From the NCBI RefSeq assembly GCF_017874615.1, contig NZ_JAGIKV010000002.1, positions 310,001 to 374,000 on the forward strand: 64,000 nucleotides of DNA, read 5' to 3'. Shown piece by piece: positions 1 to 8,845 of this stretch. Every line of letters begins with the position of its first letter. The first letter of the stretch is position 1. The stretch comes from Paenibacillus xylanexedens (GTDB lineage Bacteria > Bacillota > Bacilli > Paenibacillales > Paenibacillaceae). The notes under the pieces were generated by a model, which saw only the letters and a list, made by a program, of their open reading frames with translations, was not told where the DNA came from and did not search any database. The translations under genes were made by a program, and so were the position numbers.

Positions 1-453
1 CACGAAATGATTGCCACTGCCTACGGTTCCGAGTTGGTTGCGTGCAAGTGTCTTCAGCTTATGTTGTAATCCCGGTTCAATGGTATCAAACAGCTTCCAG
101 CTCGCGTCGTCGAACAGTTCATGATCCACGGGTGTTGGATTGTTGCGGCCCACGCCGAAAGATATGGTTGAATTGATGTTATCCATGATCGTTGCAATCT
201 GATCCCGAATATCGTTCCACATCAGATTCGTGCGCACAGCCTTGTTGCCACAGGCAATATCATATCCGACACCTGACGGACTGATCATATTCCGATAAGC
301 GACAACACCACCGATGGGTTGCGAGTAACCTTTGTGATGGTCGGCCATCAGAGCCACACCCAATACATCTCCATATTGCGAGCAAGTCACCGCCTGACTT
401 ACGGCGTTCTCCAGCGGTTCCCCCCAGACTTTAATGTTATCTACGATCCGCAT
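1..453 (-). CDS. rtcB: RtcB-family RNA ligase, N-terminal part (runs off the left edge)
   Basis: The reading frame starts with ATG at 453, seven or so bases after a GGAGG site, and is open to the window edge (151 codons visible). It contains the RtcB signatures GVGYDIACG near residue 62, with the metal-binding Asp and Cys, and GSGNHFV at the visible end. RtcB joins 2',3'-cyclic phosphate or 3'-phosphate RNA ends to 5'-OH ends using GTP and Mn2+ and acts in RNA repair in the cytoplasm. The C-terminal half, including the guanylylated His, is outside the window. A single gene is suggested by its own promoter-like sequence upstream. Confidence 0.9.
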   Translation of the reverse strand, partial: MRIVDNIKVWGEPLENAVSQAVTCSQYGDVLGVALMADHHKGYSQPIGGVVAYRNMISPSGVGYDIACGNKAVRTNLMWNDIRDQIATIMDNINSTISFGVGRNNPTPVDHELFDDASWKLFDTIEPGLQHKLKTLARNQLGTVGSGNHFV

Positions 454-502
454 GATTGTGTTAACCTCCTATGTATTTTTTTTTGAAAATACATCTTTTA
501 TT

Positions 503-532
503 TCTATACTGTTGTTCTCATTAGTTTAACAA
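503..532 (-). promoter_or_regulatory. possible sigma-A promoter of rtcB
   Basis: Read on the minus strand: TTGTTA (532-527), an 18-base spacer, then TATAGA (508-503), about 50 bases before the rtcB ATG. Both hexamers match the consensus at four of six positions. Inference from sequence only. Confidence 0.35.
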
Positions 533-585
533 AGATTAGCGTGGCTCGAAACGTCGTCTTCCTTCAGTTCACCATTATCTGCGCA

Positions 586-614
586 TTAAAAAAAGAGAGC
601 TAGGCTCCCTTTTC
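586..614 (-). terminator. Rho-independent terminator after the secreted unknown
   Basis: On the minus strand a GGGAGC-CTA-GCTCTC hairpin (one G-U pair) is followed by seven T residues. It lies just downstream of the gene ending at 632 and separates it from rtcB. Confidence 0.75.
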
Positions 615-631
615 TCACGGTTGGTTCCTAT

Positions 632-1054
632 TCACTTCTTGCTAATCTTAAACTTGAACTCCCAAGTTGCTGTGTTACCAGAATATCGACCTCTGTTCTC
701 GGTCACCACGACGGAAAGCGTCTTGTTGGTTGATTTGGAGAACGAAGATAGTTTGACGTTGGTGCTTTTATCCCCGTAATCTGGAATTTTGTCCTGTTCT
801 TCGGCGATGGCCTCCAGTTTCAATGTACCCGTGGATTTCAGGTTTAAAGTGACTGACGAACCCTCCTCCAGATCTTTGCCGTTCACCCTTGCTCCGATGG
901 CCCACTCATTACCGACAGAGTTATTCTCGACAAGTTCTGCGCTCACCAGCGTAACGGTTACCTTAACCGTTTTGGCGGCAGCATAGGAGGTTGGGGAACA
1001 TACGGCGAATACCAGGCTCAGAACCATGAAAACATTAGCCCATTTTTTGAACAC
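632..1054 (-). CDS. secreted protein of unknown function, 140 aa
   Basis: I do not recognise the family. The start is GTG at 1054, seven bases after GGAGG. Residues 1-26 form a signal peptide (Lys-Lys, hydrophobic core, cleavage near SYA-AAKT). The mature part is a Lys/Ser/Thr/Val-rich, probably all-beta domain of about 115 residues without cysteines, resembling small exported beta-sandwich proteins in composition. It is followed by its own terminator and preceded by a gap of about 110 bases, so it is probably monocistronic. Function unknown. Confidence 0.7.
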   Translation of the reverse strand: MFKKWANVFMVLSLVFAVCSPTSYAAAKTVKVTVTLVSAELVENNSVGNEWAIGARVNGKDLEEGSSVTLNLKSTGTLKLEAIAEEQDKIPDYGDKSTNVKLSSFSKSTNKTLSVVVTENRGRYSGNTATWEFKFKISKK

Positions 1055-1163
1055 GAGAGTGCCTCCCTCTTATTCGTTTCTTTTATTAAGACTATGCCTT
1101 ATTCGCCGTGTTCCTTAAGTAATCCTTCCACTCGTGTAAGAAATTTTCACTTGAACCTGTCTG

Positions 1164-1598
1164 TTAAAGATGCTTCCGGTAACCCTGAACCTTCTCATCC
1201 TTGAAACCTAACTTCTCATAAAATATATGTGCTTCCTTACGCTGATCGCCAGACACCAGAATCATGTAACCACAACCCATATCTTTTGCAATCCGCTCAA
1301 TCTGGAGCATTAACCTCTGCCCAATGCCCTGCCTGCGTACCTGATCCGATACAATCACATTCTCCACAACCATGAACGGTTTGCAAGACCCCACCAGATC
1401 CATACACTCAACCCCCATAACGGACCCGACCAGCTTGCCATTGTAAAATGCCCCAAGCACATGATAATGACCATTCTGCTGTATGTAATGGAACATCTTT
1501 TTCATCTGCTGCTCATTGGTAGGCATTCCCATCAACTCATTGTATAGCTGGCTTAGTGCAGGTAAATCTTCAAGTTCGATTCCTTTAATGGTAACCAT
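1164..1598 (-). CDS. GNAT-family N-acetyltransferase, 144 aa
   Basis: This is a single-domain GNAT protein that would transfer an acetyl group from acetyl-CoA to an amine. The acetyl-CoA loop RRQGIGQRL is at about residues 90-98, preceded by the beta-4 strand VVENVIVSD, and the C-terminal HIFYEKLGF motif at 125-133 is typical. The length is normal for the family. Start ATG at 1598 follows GGAGGGTTATC. It is the last gene of a likely operon clbS-like/pgsA/GNAT/GNAT. The substrate cannot be told from the sequence. Confidence 0.88.
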   Translation of the reverse strand: MVTIKGIELEDLPALSQLYNELMGMPTNEQQMKKMFHYIQQNGHYHVLGAFYNGKLVGSVMGVECMDLVGSCKPFMVVENVIVSDQVRRQGIGQRLMLQIERIAKDMGCGYMILVSGDQRKEAHIFYEKLGFKDEKVQGYRKHL

Positions 1599-1637
1599 GA
1601 TAACCCTCCTGATTTTTCCTATTTCGCATGCTTTGTC

Positions 1638-2063
1638 TTAAGTAAGGTCCTTCTTAAAATAATAATGACTGTGTCCGGTCGGTGCATTCTCGATCGTTGT
1701 GATTAATTGGTAGCCATGTTTCTTGTAAAATTCCGGTGCTTGATAGGAGAAAGTGTTCAACATAACAAAATCACAAGATTTCTCTCGCGCAATTCGCTCA
1801 ACTTCAAGCAACAACTGTGAACCATATCCCCGATGCCGTTGTTCAGAATCCACCCAAAGAATATCAACCTCCAGCCAGTTCCAGCAAAGTGTACTAAGCA
1901 CACCTGCAACAATCTCGCCGGTCTCATTTTTGATATTGAAATTCAGTTCTTCGTACCGATGCCTTAATTCTTCGCTCACATGTGCAGCATTAAATGCGAT
2001 AAGTTGCTGGCGAACATACTCTGAATCCTCCTCCGTACTTGGGGTTATATTTCCTTTAGACAT
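1638..2063 (-). CDS. GNAT-family N-acetyltransferase, 141 aa
   Basis: A second small GNAT enzyme next to the previous one. The acetyl-CoA binding loop QRHRGYGSQL is at about residues 76-85, after the strand LEVDILWVD, and FYKKHGYQ near residue 111 is the usual C-terminal motif. It begins 17 bases after pgsA ends and has a good AGGAG site, so co-transcription is likely. The two neighbouring GNATs are clearly different in sequence and are not a recent tandem copy. Substrate unknown. Confidence 0.88.
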   Translation of the reverse strand: MSKGNITPSTEEDSEYVRQQLIAFNAAHVSEELRHRYEELNFNIKNETGEIVAGVLSTLCWNWLEVDILWVDSEQRHRGYGSQLLLEVERIAREKSCDFVMLNTFSYQAPEFYKKHGYQLITTIENAPTGHSHYYFKKDLT

Positions 2064-2079
2064 CTCCTAATCACTCCTT

Positions 2080-2610
2080 TTATCTCAACAGTTTATAATT
2101 TACGATAATGTAATTCATTCCGGATAAGAGAGTAACGCCTGTTGCAACCCATAGTAATGCCACATCCACTCTAATATCAGTCAGCAAACTAAACGGAACA
2201 TTGTTCAACAAAATGGCAATGATCGCTGCCACCTGAAGCACCATTTTGATTTTTCCATACCGATCCGCAGCAAGAGCAATGCCCTGTTCTGTGGCTACCA
2301 TTCGCAATGCAGTAATGACAATTTCACGTCCTATAATGATTACAGCAATCCATGAACTGATCATATTCTCCTGAACCATCATGATCAGCGCTACCGCAAT
2401 CAACAGTTTATCCGCCAGTGGATCAAGCAACTTTCCCAGATTCGTGATCTGATTATATTTTCTCGCCACATATCCATCCAATTTATCCGTACCAGCTGCT
2501 ACTGCAAAAATAATTATTGCAATCATCACGCTTTGCTGATTGAGAAAACAGATCATAAACAATGGAATCAACGCGATTCTAGCCAACGTGATTTTATTTG
2601 CCAGATTCAT
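2080..2610 (-). CDS. pgsA: CDP-alcohol phosphatidyltransferase, PgsA-like
   Basis: Integral membrane enzyme of 176 aa that condenses CDP-diacylglycerol with glycerol 3-phosphate to make phosphatidylglycerol phosphate. The family signature D-x2-D-G-x2-A-R-x8-G-x3-D-x3-D is intact in TDKLDGYVARKY...GKLLDPLADK (residues 41-68). About five hydrophobic segments are visible. Its ATG overlaps the stop of the upstream ClbS-like gene by one base (TAATG), indicating translational coupling. Paenibacillus usually also has a core pgsA near recA, so this could be a second copy with a related alcohol acceptor. Confidence 0.85.
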   Translation of the reverse strand: MNLANKITLARIALIPLFMICFLNQQSVMIAIIIFAVAAGTDKLDGYVARKYNQITNLGKLLDPLADKLLIAVALIMMVQENMISSWIAVIIIGREIVITALRMVATEQGIALAADRYGKIKMVLQVAAIIAILLNNVPFSLLTDIRVDVALLWVATGVTLLSGMNYIIVNYKLLR

Positions 2611-3155
2611 TAGACATCCATTCTCCCCTCATCCATGTTGGCTAAGTGACCTTTTTTCCATTTACGTAATCGGGTCCGAAAGGATTTAAAAGGAGCTACC
2701 GAATTAATCTGGATCCACTTCACCATAGCCCATCCGGGCTTGGTCCCCGTCCACTGCCTTATCCCTTGTACAAATAATTCCTCTTCGCTCAGCGAGTCAA
2801 TCCAGTTCTGCCATTGTTGTTCTGTCTCCCGAAACAAAGAGCGTAACTCCTCCAGCGTATAGCCTGAATACTTCTCGTAAAATGATTCATTTAATTGCCC
2901 CAGTTGGTTCCATTTATACCCTGGTGCAGGCATATGACATTCATGTCCCAACTGTTCATTTCGCTCCCAATCCATCACCAAGTTCATCCATCCCAGCTGG
3001 TACGCGATCATCTGGGCAGGCGTCTTATCTACACCTTCAACCCACTTATCTTTGTCGCTGTTATGGATGTCATTGAATTCACCCTCAAACAATTCATAGG
3101 TGCGTCGAATCGTCTCACTTAACTCTTTCTTCGAGGCATATAGAACTCCAGGCAC
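2610..3155 (-). CDS. ClbS/DfsB-family four-helix-bundle protein
   Basis: About 181 aa. Recognisable family pattern: KKELSETIRRTYELFEGEF, then DKTPAQMIAYQLGWMNLV and MPAPGYKWNQLG, ending in a W-AMVKWIQINSVAPFKSFRTRLRKW segment. ClbS is a cyclopropane hydrolase that protects colibactin producers, but most Bacillota homologues have no known role and may belong to the wider DinB-like fold. I choose GTG at 3155, nine bases after GAGGAG, because it begins exactly where family members begin; an upstream ATG at 3239 is also in frame. It is coupled to pgsA. Confidence 0.75.
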   Translation of the reverse strand: MPGVLYASKKELSETIRRTYELFEGEFNDIHNSDKDKWVEGVDKTPAQMIAYQLGWMNLVMDWERNEQLGHECHMPAPGYKWNQLGQLNESFYEKYSGYTLEELRSLFRETEQQWQNWIDSLSEEELFVQGIRQWTGTKPGWAMVKWIQINSVAPFKSFRTRLRKWKKGHLANMDEGRMDV

Positions 3156-3277
3156 GCTACTCCACTCCTCTCGTTTCACCGTTATACATGAATCAGAAGC
3201 ATGGACTCTATCATCATTTCGACTCAATTCCATAATCATCCTTTTTTTTCATAAAGCTATATTTATTTCTGCAAGAA

Positions 3278-3312
3278 AAAAGGGCAGTCTGTAAACAATA
3301 CAGCTGCCCTTT
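3278..3312 (-). terminator. terminator of the bce operon
   Basis: Minus-strand stem AAGGGCAG/CTGCCCTT around a loop of about 16 bases, followed by a T-run. It lies 45 bases beyond the permease stop at 3356 and before the ClbS-like gene. Confidence 0.85.
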
Positions 3313-3355
3313 ACTCAACCTATTTTGCTATATCAGCATACTCGTGATCCCAATT

Positions 3356-5281
3356 CTACAAAGCTTCCTTAATCACCCGTTTATAGTACCACACAGACAA
3401 CAGACCAAAGATCGAATATAACAATGTATAGACTATCATGACAATGACCGTAGGTGTCGCCAGCTCCGTACCAAAGAAAAACCAACCTGATTTCACGGCA
3501 AAGTAACTATGACTCAACCCCACCATAAGCGGAATACCAAAGTTAAACAACTGCTTGATCTGAATTCCACGCAACAGATTGCCTTGTGTAAATCCGAGTT
3601 TTCGCAGAATGGTATAATTGTCCTTCTCCTCTTCACTCTCATTCATTTGTTTAAAGTACAGGATACATCCCGATGTAATCAAGAACGTCAAACCAAGGAA
3701 ACCAACAATGAACATAATTAAGCCCATATTGTTACGTTGGTTATTTCTGAACTCAATCTGGGAGAAGCTCGGAGCTTCTAGCTCCAACTCCTTATATACG
3801 GCATATGCCTCTTCAGCCTGCCCCTCGTCCAGAATACGTACACCATAGTAATCCGCCCACTCGGATTTTTGCAGCTTGGGATTGAGATCCTGCTGCAGCT
3901 GTTGGTATACCGTTTCATCTACTACCGCTACAGGCGTGCCCCCAGAATAGTATCCAGGAAGAACCCCCTTTTGGGTGGTTCCGATCAGTTGTTGGTCTAT
4001 CGTTCGCTTCAATCCATGCAAGACAATTGGACCTGTCTCCTGAATGGAAATCAACTGCTGAATGGCATTTCCGTATCCCATGAAGACCGCTTCGCCTGGT
4101 TGCAGATCAATGTTATCTACCATCTTGTCACTCAACACACTACTGAACAGGTACTTTTCCGTCATGGACTCATCCATCACTTTATGAGCATCAATTTCAA
4201 TATAAATGGGCTGTCTATGCTTCTCTTCATATGGAATCTGTTTGTGTTCCAAATCCGTTACAAAGCGATTTTTCACATCAACCTGAGCAAAAGAGAAATC
4301 CTCCGGCAAGCTTTCTTTCGCCTGAGCCTCTGCGGAATAATACGAAATGTAACTGAGTGACAGCATGCCAATAGCAAGCGCCGATACGGTTGTAATAATT
4401 GTAAGCAGCAATGCATTGGACTTCATGCGGAACATGATTGAAGATAAAGACAACACCTCATGAATGGATAGGTATCCGTTTTTACTTTTGCGAATCAGAT
4501 TAAAGATAAAACTTACCGAACCCTTATAGAACAGGTATGTCCCCAGTATGACTGAGAAGAGAATCAGGATCATCGTATACATCAACTGCTGCATATCCAT
4601 TGCCTCACCGCTGAACAGCCGTGCAGACATGAAGTATCCATACACAATCAGAGCAATGCCCAAGACGCCAACAATCATCTGTCCGACAGACATCTTCTGC
4701 ACCTGCTGCTCCGAAGTGGCCGACACCCGAAAGAGTGAGAGAATGCTCTGTCTCTTGATAAAAGTGTAGTTCATCAGCATGATGAGCAGATACATGATCG
4801 TAAAAACAATCACCGTTTGCATCAGTGCCATCGGAGAGAAATACAGTTTCGTAATCGCATCCACACCGAGAATTTTGAACAATATCATCAATACCAGCTT
4901 GGACGCAAGAAACCCAATTAACACACCAATAGCCATGGAGCCAAAATAAAGAATACTATTCTCCGCACTCAAAATACCAAAAATTCTGCCTTTTGTCAGT
5001 CCGATCAATTGAAATAATCCAATCTCTTTGCTACGCCGCTTGATAAAGATCGTATTGGCATAGAGCAAAAAGATACCAACAATGACGATTAACAGTACCG
5101 AAGATGCGCCTATAGCCGCCGCACCTTTTGTTGAAGCAGCTACCTCATCCATGGAAGGATCATACTGTAACGTCACAAAGGAAAAATACAATGCCACACT
5201 GAACACAAGCGCAAATACATAGAGATAATAATTCTTCAGATTTTTTCTGAGATTGCGGAAGATAATATAATTCAAGCTCAT
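3356..5281 (-). CDS. bceB: Bce-type ABC transporter permease
   Basis: 641-aa FtsX-superfamily permease of the peptide-antibiotic resistance type. It has the typical ten membrane segments (TM1 about 18-38, TM2 56-78), and one large extracellular domain of about 200 residues between TM7 and TM8 (about 310-515), which in characterised BceB proteins takes part in antibiotic and kinase sensing. It would free lipid II-cycle intermediates from peptides such as bacitracin. Its start overlaps the ATPase stop by four bases. The true ligand cannot be read from the sequence, so bacitracin specificity is only analogy. Confidence 0.88.
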   Translation of the reverse strand: MSLNYIIFRNLRKNLKNYYLYVFALVFSVALYFSFVTLQYDPSMDEVAASTKGAAAIGASSVLLIVIVGIFLLYANTIFIKRRSKEIGLFQLIGLTKGRIFGILSAENSILYFGSMAIGVLIGFLASKLVLMILFKILGVDAITKLYFSPMALMQTVIVFTIMYLLIMLMNYTFIKRQSILSLFRVSATSEQQVQKMSVGQMIVGVLGIALIVYGYFMSARLFSGEAMDMQQLMYTMILILFSVILGTYLFYKGSVSFIFNLIRKSKNGYLSIHEVLSLSSIMFRMKSNALLLTIITTVSALAIGMLSLSYISYYSAEAQAKESLPEDFSFAQVDVKNRFVTDLEHKQIPYEEKHRQPIYIEIDAHKVMDESMTEKYLFSSVLSDKMVDNIDLQPGEAVFMGYGNAIQQLISIQETGPIVLHGLKRTIDQQLIGTTQKGVLPGYYSGGTPVAVVDETVYQQLQQDLNPKLQKSEWADYYGVRILDEGQAEEAYAVYKELELEAPSFSQIEFRNNQRNNMGLIMFIVGFLGLTFLITSGCILYFKQMNESEEEKDNYTILRKLGFTQGNLLRGIQIKQLFNFGIPLMVGLSHSYFAVKSGWFFFGTELATPTVIVMIVYTLLYSIFGLLSVWYYKRVIKEAL

Positions 5282-6033
5282 TGCTGCACACCACCCAATA
5301 CGCCCTGGGTTTTGATAATATCGTTGAAGAACGATTGCCGTGACTCGTCTCCTTTATTCAACTGGGTGTAGATCTGACCATCTCGAATAAAGATCACTCT
5401 GCTGCAATAACTTGCGGCAACCGGATCATGGGTAACCATAATAATAGTCGCCTTGCGGGCGCTGTTCATATCACTTAACTTGCCGAGCAGATCCGAAGCG
5501 GACTTGGAATCCAGCGCTCCTGTCGGCTCATCCGCAAAAATGATACTCGGCTCGTGGACAAATGCTCGTGCTGCCGAAGTCCGCTGCTTCTGACCCCCTG
5601 AAATCTCAGATGGATACTTGTCTTTCAACTCGTAGATTCCCAGTTCACGTGCGATCTGTTCAAACTTCTGGTGTGCCTCCTGCTTTGGAATGCTCGTAAT
5701 CGAGAGCGGTAATAATACATTTTCCTTCACCGTAAGGGTATCCAGCAGATTATATTCCTGAAAAATAAAGCCCAGATGATGTTTGCGAAATTCAGCCAGC
5801 TGTTTCTCCTTCATTCCGGTGAATTCCTTGCCCTCAATATCAATCGTGCCCTGGCTCACCCGATCAATGGAGGAAAGTACATTAAGCAGCGTTGTTTTAC
5901 CCGAACCCGAAGGCCCCATAATACCAACAAACTCTCCCTTGCTTACCCCAAGATCAATTCCCTTCAGCACTTCCTGTTTATTTAATTTATTACCATAGAC
6001 TTTATGAATTTTTTTGGCTTCCAGTATCCACAT
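5278..6033 (-). CDS. bceA: Bce-type ABC transporter ATP-binding protein
   Basis: 251-aa ATPase partner of the permease. Walker [10 protein letters not shown] at about 40-48, the Q-loop in FIFQEYNLL, the signature SGGQKQR at about 144, Walker [13 protein letters not shown] at about 165 and a switch His in VTHDP are all present. Like other BceA proteins it has a C-terminal tail of about 30 residues after the core. Start ATG at 6033. The 116-base gap to the upstream kinase holds the predicted operator and -10 element, so bceAB can be transcribed separately from bceRS. Confidence 0.9.
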   Translation of the reverse strand: MWILEAKKIHKVYGNKLNKQEVLKGIDLGVSKGEFVGIMGPSGSGKTTLLNVLSSIDRVSQGTIDIEGKEFTGMKEKQLAEFRKHHLGFIFQEYNLLDTLTVKENVLLPLSITSIPKQEAHQKFEQIARELGIYELKDKYPSEISGGQKQRTSAARAFVHEPSIIFADEPTGALDSKSASDLLGKLSDMNSARKATIIMVTHDPVAASYCSRVIFIRDGQIYTQLNKGDESRQSFFNDIIKTQGVLGGVQQ

Positions 6034-6079
6034 ATCCCGCTCACTCCTCTTAGATCTTCTGCAAAATGCTCATGTCTAT

Positions 6080-6085
6080 ATCATA
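6080..6085 (-). promoter_or_regulatory. probable -10 element of the bceAB promoter
   Basis: TATGAT on the minus strand, about 50 bases before the bceA ATG. No good -35 hexamer is found 16-18 bases upstream, which fits a promoter that depends on an activator bound at the palindrome at 6137-6154. Confidence 0.4.
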
Positions 6086-6136
6086 ATCGGAATGTGCAGT
6101 GTTATCGTGTGATTCACCGAACAAAACCAAAAAGCA

Positions 6137-6154
6137 TGTGACATTGTTGTCACA
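6137..6154 (-). promoter_or_regulatory. perfect BceR-like operator palindrome
   Basis: TGTGACA-TTGT-TGTCACA is a perfect 7-bp inverted repeat with a 4-bp spacer, and matches the TNACA-N4-TGTNA form known for BceR-family targets. It overlaps the stop codon of the kinase gene (6150-6152) and lies about 50 bp upstream of the -10 element. Binding by the response regulator encoded at 7151-7840 is inferred. Confidence 0.75.
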
Positions 6155-7154
6155 CGCCTGCAAGATGCAACATGTCGTTTTTTCGCGGAAAAGTAAGTGT
6201 GACGGTTGTGCCCTCGCCAAGAGAAGATTCTACTTGAATGTTCACATGAAGCGTCTGGACCACCTGACGAACCAGATACAGCCCCATCCCGGTAGCCGCC
6301 CCATCCATTCTGCCTCGGGTGGACGTAAATCCTTTATCAAATATACGCGGCAGATCTTGAGTCTCAATCCCTCGCCCGTGATCCTGAATCATGAGTATGA
6401 TGTGTCCATCCTGTTCCCAACTTTCAATGAGGATGTCCGATGAATCGCTATATTTCACCGCATTACTCAACAACTGCCGGAGGATGAAGCCTAACCATTT
6501 GCTGTCTGTGAGCACGCGCGATACCATTAAAGACACATCAAAGCCAATGCCCTTGGAAATGCACCACGATTTCAACGCTCGTATCTCGCTATTCAATACT
6601 GGTTCAAGTTCCGTCTCTTCGATGAACAGATCATTATACATAAACGGAATACGCTTCTGATGAAGCTGCTGATCCAGCAACTGATGAATTCGTAACCATT
6701 CATATGTCATTTGGCTCTGTAACTTGTCATCTGGTAAGCGCTCGATCATCAGTTGCAACGCTGTCAGTGGGGTCTTCACCTCATGAATCCAGGACAACAT
6801 CTCGTCCTTCTCCTGTTCCAGAGCGATAAAATGATGTGACGACTCCTTACGATACCGCTGTGTCTGGGAACTGACGGCCTCATGTACAATCTGCTCATAT
6901 GGACTTTCGGCGATATCAAGTTCTCTCAGATCATAGGTATGATCCCAGATGCTCAACTTTTTATAGAAACGGGTCTCTTTCAGGTATCTCGCCCAGATAA
7001 AAACAAGGCATACCACCACATTCAGTCCTACGATATACACCACAGATTGGAATGGAATGGACGAGTCCAGGTAGGCCACCAATAAAATAATAAGTTGCAT
7101 GCTTACCAGTAGCCATAACCAACTAGCCCTTTCTCGTATGTACTTTCCGATCAT
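6150..7154 (-). CDS. bceS: Bce-type intramembrane-sensing histidine kinase
   Basis: 334-aa kinase with two membrane helices (about 13-30 and 36-56) separated by only a few residues, so it has no extracellular sensor domain; such kinases read the state of their BceAB partner. The phosphoacceptor is His124 in IHEVKTPLTA. The N box (LLSNAVKYS), G1 (DHGRGIE) and G2 (GMGLYLVRQ) motifs of the ATPase domain are intact. It overlaps the response regulator gene by four bases. Its stop codon lies inside the predicted operator for bceAB. Confidence 0.9.
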   Translation of the reverse strand: MIGKYIRERASWLWLLVSMQLIILLVAYLDSSIPFQSVVYIVGLNVVVCLVFIWARYLKETRFYKKLSIWDHTYDLRELDIAESPYEQIVHEAVSSQTQRYRKESSHHFIALEQEKDEMLSWIHEVKTPLTALQLMIERLPDDKLQSQMTYEWLRIHQLLDQQLHQKRIPFMYNDLFIEETELEPVLNSEIRALKSWCISKGIGFDVSLMVSRVLTDSKWLGFILRQLLSNAVKYSDSSDILIESWEQDGHIILMIQDHGRGIETQDLPRIFDKGFTSTRGRMDGAATGMGLYLVRQVVQTLHVNIQVESSLGEGTTVTLTFPRKNDMLHLAGV

Positions 7155-7840
7155 GCTTCTGCCTCTTCCGTTGCCATGTACCCCTGACCTACTTTGGTTT
7201 CAATGTAACGCTCCAAGCCGATGGGTTCAAGTTTCTTCCGTAACCGATTAACGTTAACTGTTAGCGTATTGTCACTCACGAAATGCTCATGATCCCACAA
7301 GCTCCGGATGAGATCCTCACGGGTAACAATCTGATTTTTGTGCTCGACCAGCACTTTAAGGATGAACATTTCATTCTTGGTTAACAGAACAGATTCATCC
7401 CCGCAGGTCAGTGTGTTTTTCACATATTCAATAGCAGCACCACGCCAGGTTCGGAGTTCAGTATGCTCTGTGTTATAGTTGTACACCCTCCGCAATGTCG
7501 CTTGGACTTTGGCAATCAATACATCGAAGTGAAAAGGCTTCTGGATAAAATCGTCTGCACCCAAATGCATGGACATAACCATATCCGCAGGATGATCGCG
7601 TGAGGATAAAAAGATTATCGGCACATTGGAGTGCGAACGAATGATCCGGCACCAATGGAACCCGTCATATTGGGGTAACTGAATATCAATAATGACCAGT
7701 TGCGGCTGAATTACGCTGTACTCCTGCAATACCTTGCCAAAGTCCTGCACACCATACACGTCATACGACCATTGGGACAAACGTTCCTTGATTTCACTGA
7801 ATAACGATTCGTCGTCTTCAATGAGCATAATTTTAAACAA
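7151..7840 (-). CDS. bceR: Bce-type response regulator (OmpR/PhoB class)
   Basis: 229 aa: receiver domain (about 1-118) with phosphoacceptor Asp52 in IIDIQLP and the acidic pair EDD at 8-10, and a C-terminal winged-helix domain (about 130-225) with NTLTVNVNRLRKKLE. The start is TTG at 7840, giving MFKIMLIEDDESLF, which matches the family N terminus; the next ATG (7828) would remove the first strand. First gene of the bceRSAB cluster, expected to activate bceAB from the palindrome at 6137-6154. Confidence 0.9.
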   Translation of the reverse strand: MFKIMLIEDDESLFSEIKERLSQWSYDVYGVQDFGKVLQEYSVIQPQLVIIDIQLPQYDGFHWCRIIRSHSNVPIIFLSSRDHPADMVMSMHLGADDFIQKPFHFDVLIAKVQATLRRVYNYNTEHTELRTWRGAAIEYVKNTLTCGDESVLLTKNEMFILKVLVEHKNQIVTREDLIRSLWDHEHFVSDNTLTVNVNRLRKKLEPIGLERYIETKVGQGYMATEEAEA

Positions 7841-8030
7841 GAGACTTCACCACGTTTCTGATCTTCTAAGGTTGAAAAAGGGAATTAGACTCCGTTGTTG
7901 CAGGATCACCTTTACCGTTATGAATCGTTCTTCCGATCGCTGATTCCAGTGTACAGGGAAGTTGGGCTTATATCAAAAAGGTTGCCATACTTCGCAAGAA
8001 AACGAGCTGAAAGAAGTATCGTATATCATA

Positions 8031-8795
8031 TTAGCTCTCAACAGTGTGTATAACATGGCTTGTATCACTGTTTTCGTCCATCCGCTCGATCAACTGCATC
8101 GCTACGTCTCGTGGCGATCTTAATTGTCCTGCTTCATATACTTGATTAAACATACCCGCAAGGGCGAACTCCTCTGCACTTTTGCCTCGTGCAACAGCCT
8201 GCAATTCCGTATCGACCATCCCCGGATCAAAAGCAATAATCTCAACAGGGTTCTGTTGGCCCGTTTGTTCCAAAGATACGCATTGGGTGAACATGTTCAT
8301 GCCTGCCTTGGATGTACAGTACACTGCCATTGAAGGCGCGGGATAACTTCCCGAACCAGATGAGAGATTGACAATTTTACGTCTGGCGGACAGGTGATTT
8401 GTTTGTTGAATAAAAGAGGAACTTAATATCATTGGTGCTGCGAGGCTGATGTTAAAACTCTGACTTATCTCTGCCGCACTGCATTGATCGATAGGTTTTA
8501 GAGGCTCCAGCATCGCTGCATTATTAATGAGTCCAATGAATTCAGCTTCCTGAGAAGGTATTTGGTCCAATATGCGTGTAATCAAATCATCGATCCCATT
8601 CAGGTCGGCAAGATCATACTGAACATGGCGGTAACGCCGGCTCCATTCCTCGCTTGATTCCAACAGATCCGAACCCCCGCGTGAAATACCGTAAACGTAA
8701 TCCCCCTTAGCCAATAATAACTGTGCAAGTTGTAAACCGATCCCTTTGGATGTCCCTGTAATAATAAAGTGTCTTCTTCCTGTTTCTGTTCCCAT
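8031..8795 (-). CDS. short-chain dehydrogenase/reductase, YueD (benzil reductase)-like
   Basis: 254-aa NADPH-dependent SDR. The cofactor motif TGTSKGIG is near residue 13, NNAAML near 87, the catalytic Ser is in VNLSSGSG and the YxxxK pair is in VYCTSK. The PGMVDT motif follows. Overall layout matches (S)-benzoin-forming benzil reductases such as YueD, but the natural substrate is unknown. I choose ATG at 8795, eight bases after GAGGAG; an ATG at 8813 would sit on the ribosome site itself. Probably monocistronic. Confidence 0.85.
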   Translation of the reverse strand: MGTETGRRHFIITGTSKGIGLQLAQLLLAKGDYVYGISRGGSDLLESSEEWSRRYRHVQYDLADLNGIDDLITRILDQIPSQEAEFIGLINNAAMLEPLKPIDQCSAAEISQSFNISLAAPMILSSSFIQQTNHLSARRKIVNLSSGSGSYPAPSMAVYCTSKAGMNMFTQCVSLEQTGQQNPVEIIAFDPGMVDTELQAVARGKSAEEFALAGMFNQVYEAGQLRSPRDVAMQLIERMDENSDTSHVIHTVES

Positions 8796-8845
8796 TTCGA
8801 TACCACTCCTCATCTATTTACAATCGATCATATCCCCATATAAGC

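Noticed and set aside
3869..4360. 163-codon plus-strand open frame within the bceB permease region
   Set aside because: Antisense shadow of a conserved membrane protein; no ribosome site or recognisable domain.
7921..7943. Short match (CTTCCGATCGCTG) to the family-A repeat upstream of bceR
   Set aside because: Only 13 bases agree, with none of the inverted ends or the hairpin core, so a chance or very degraded match.
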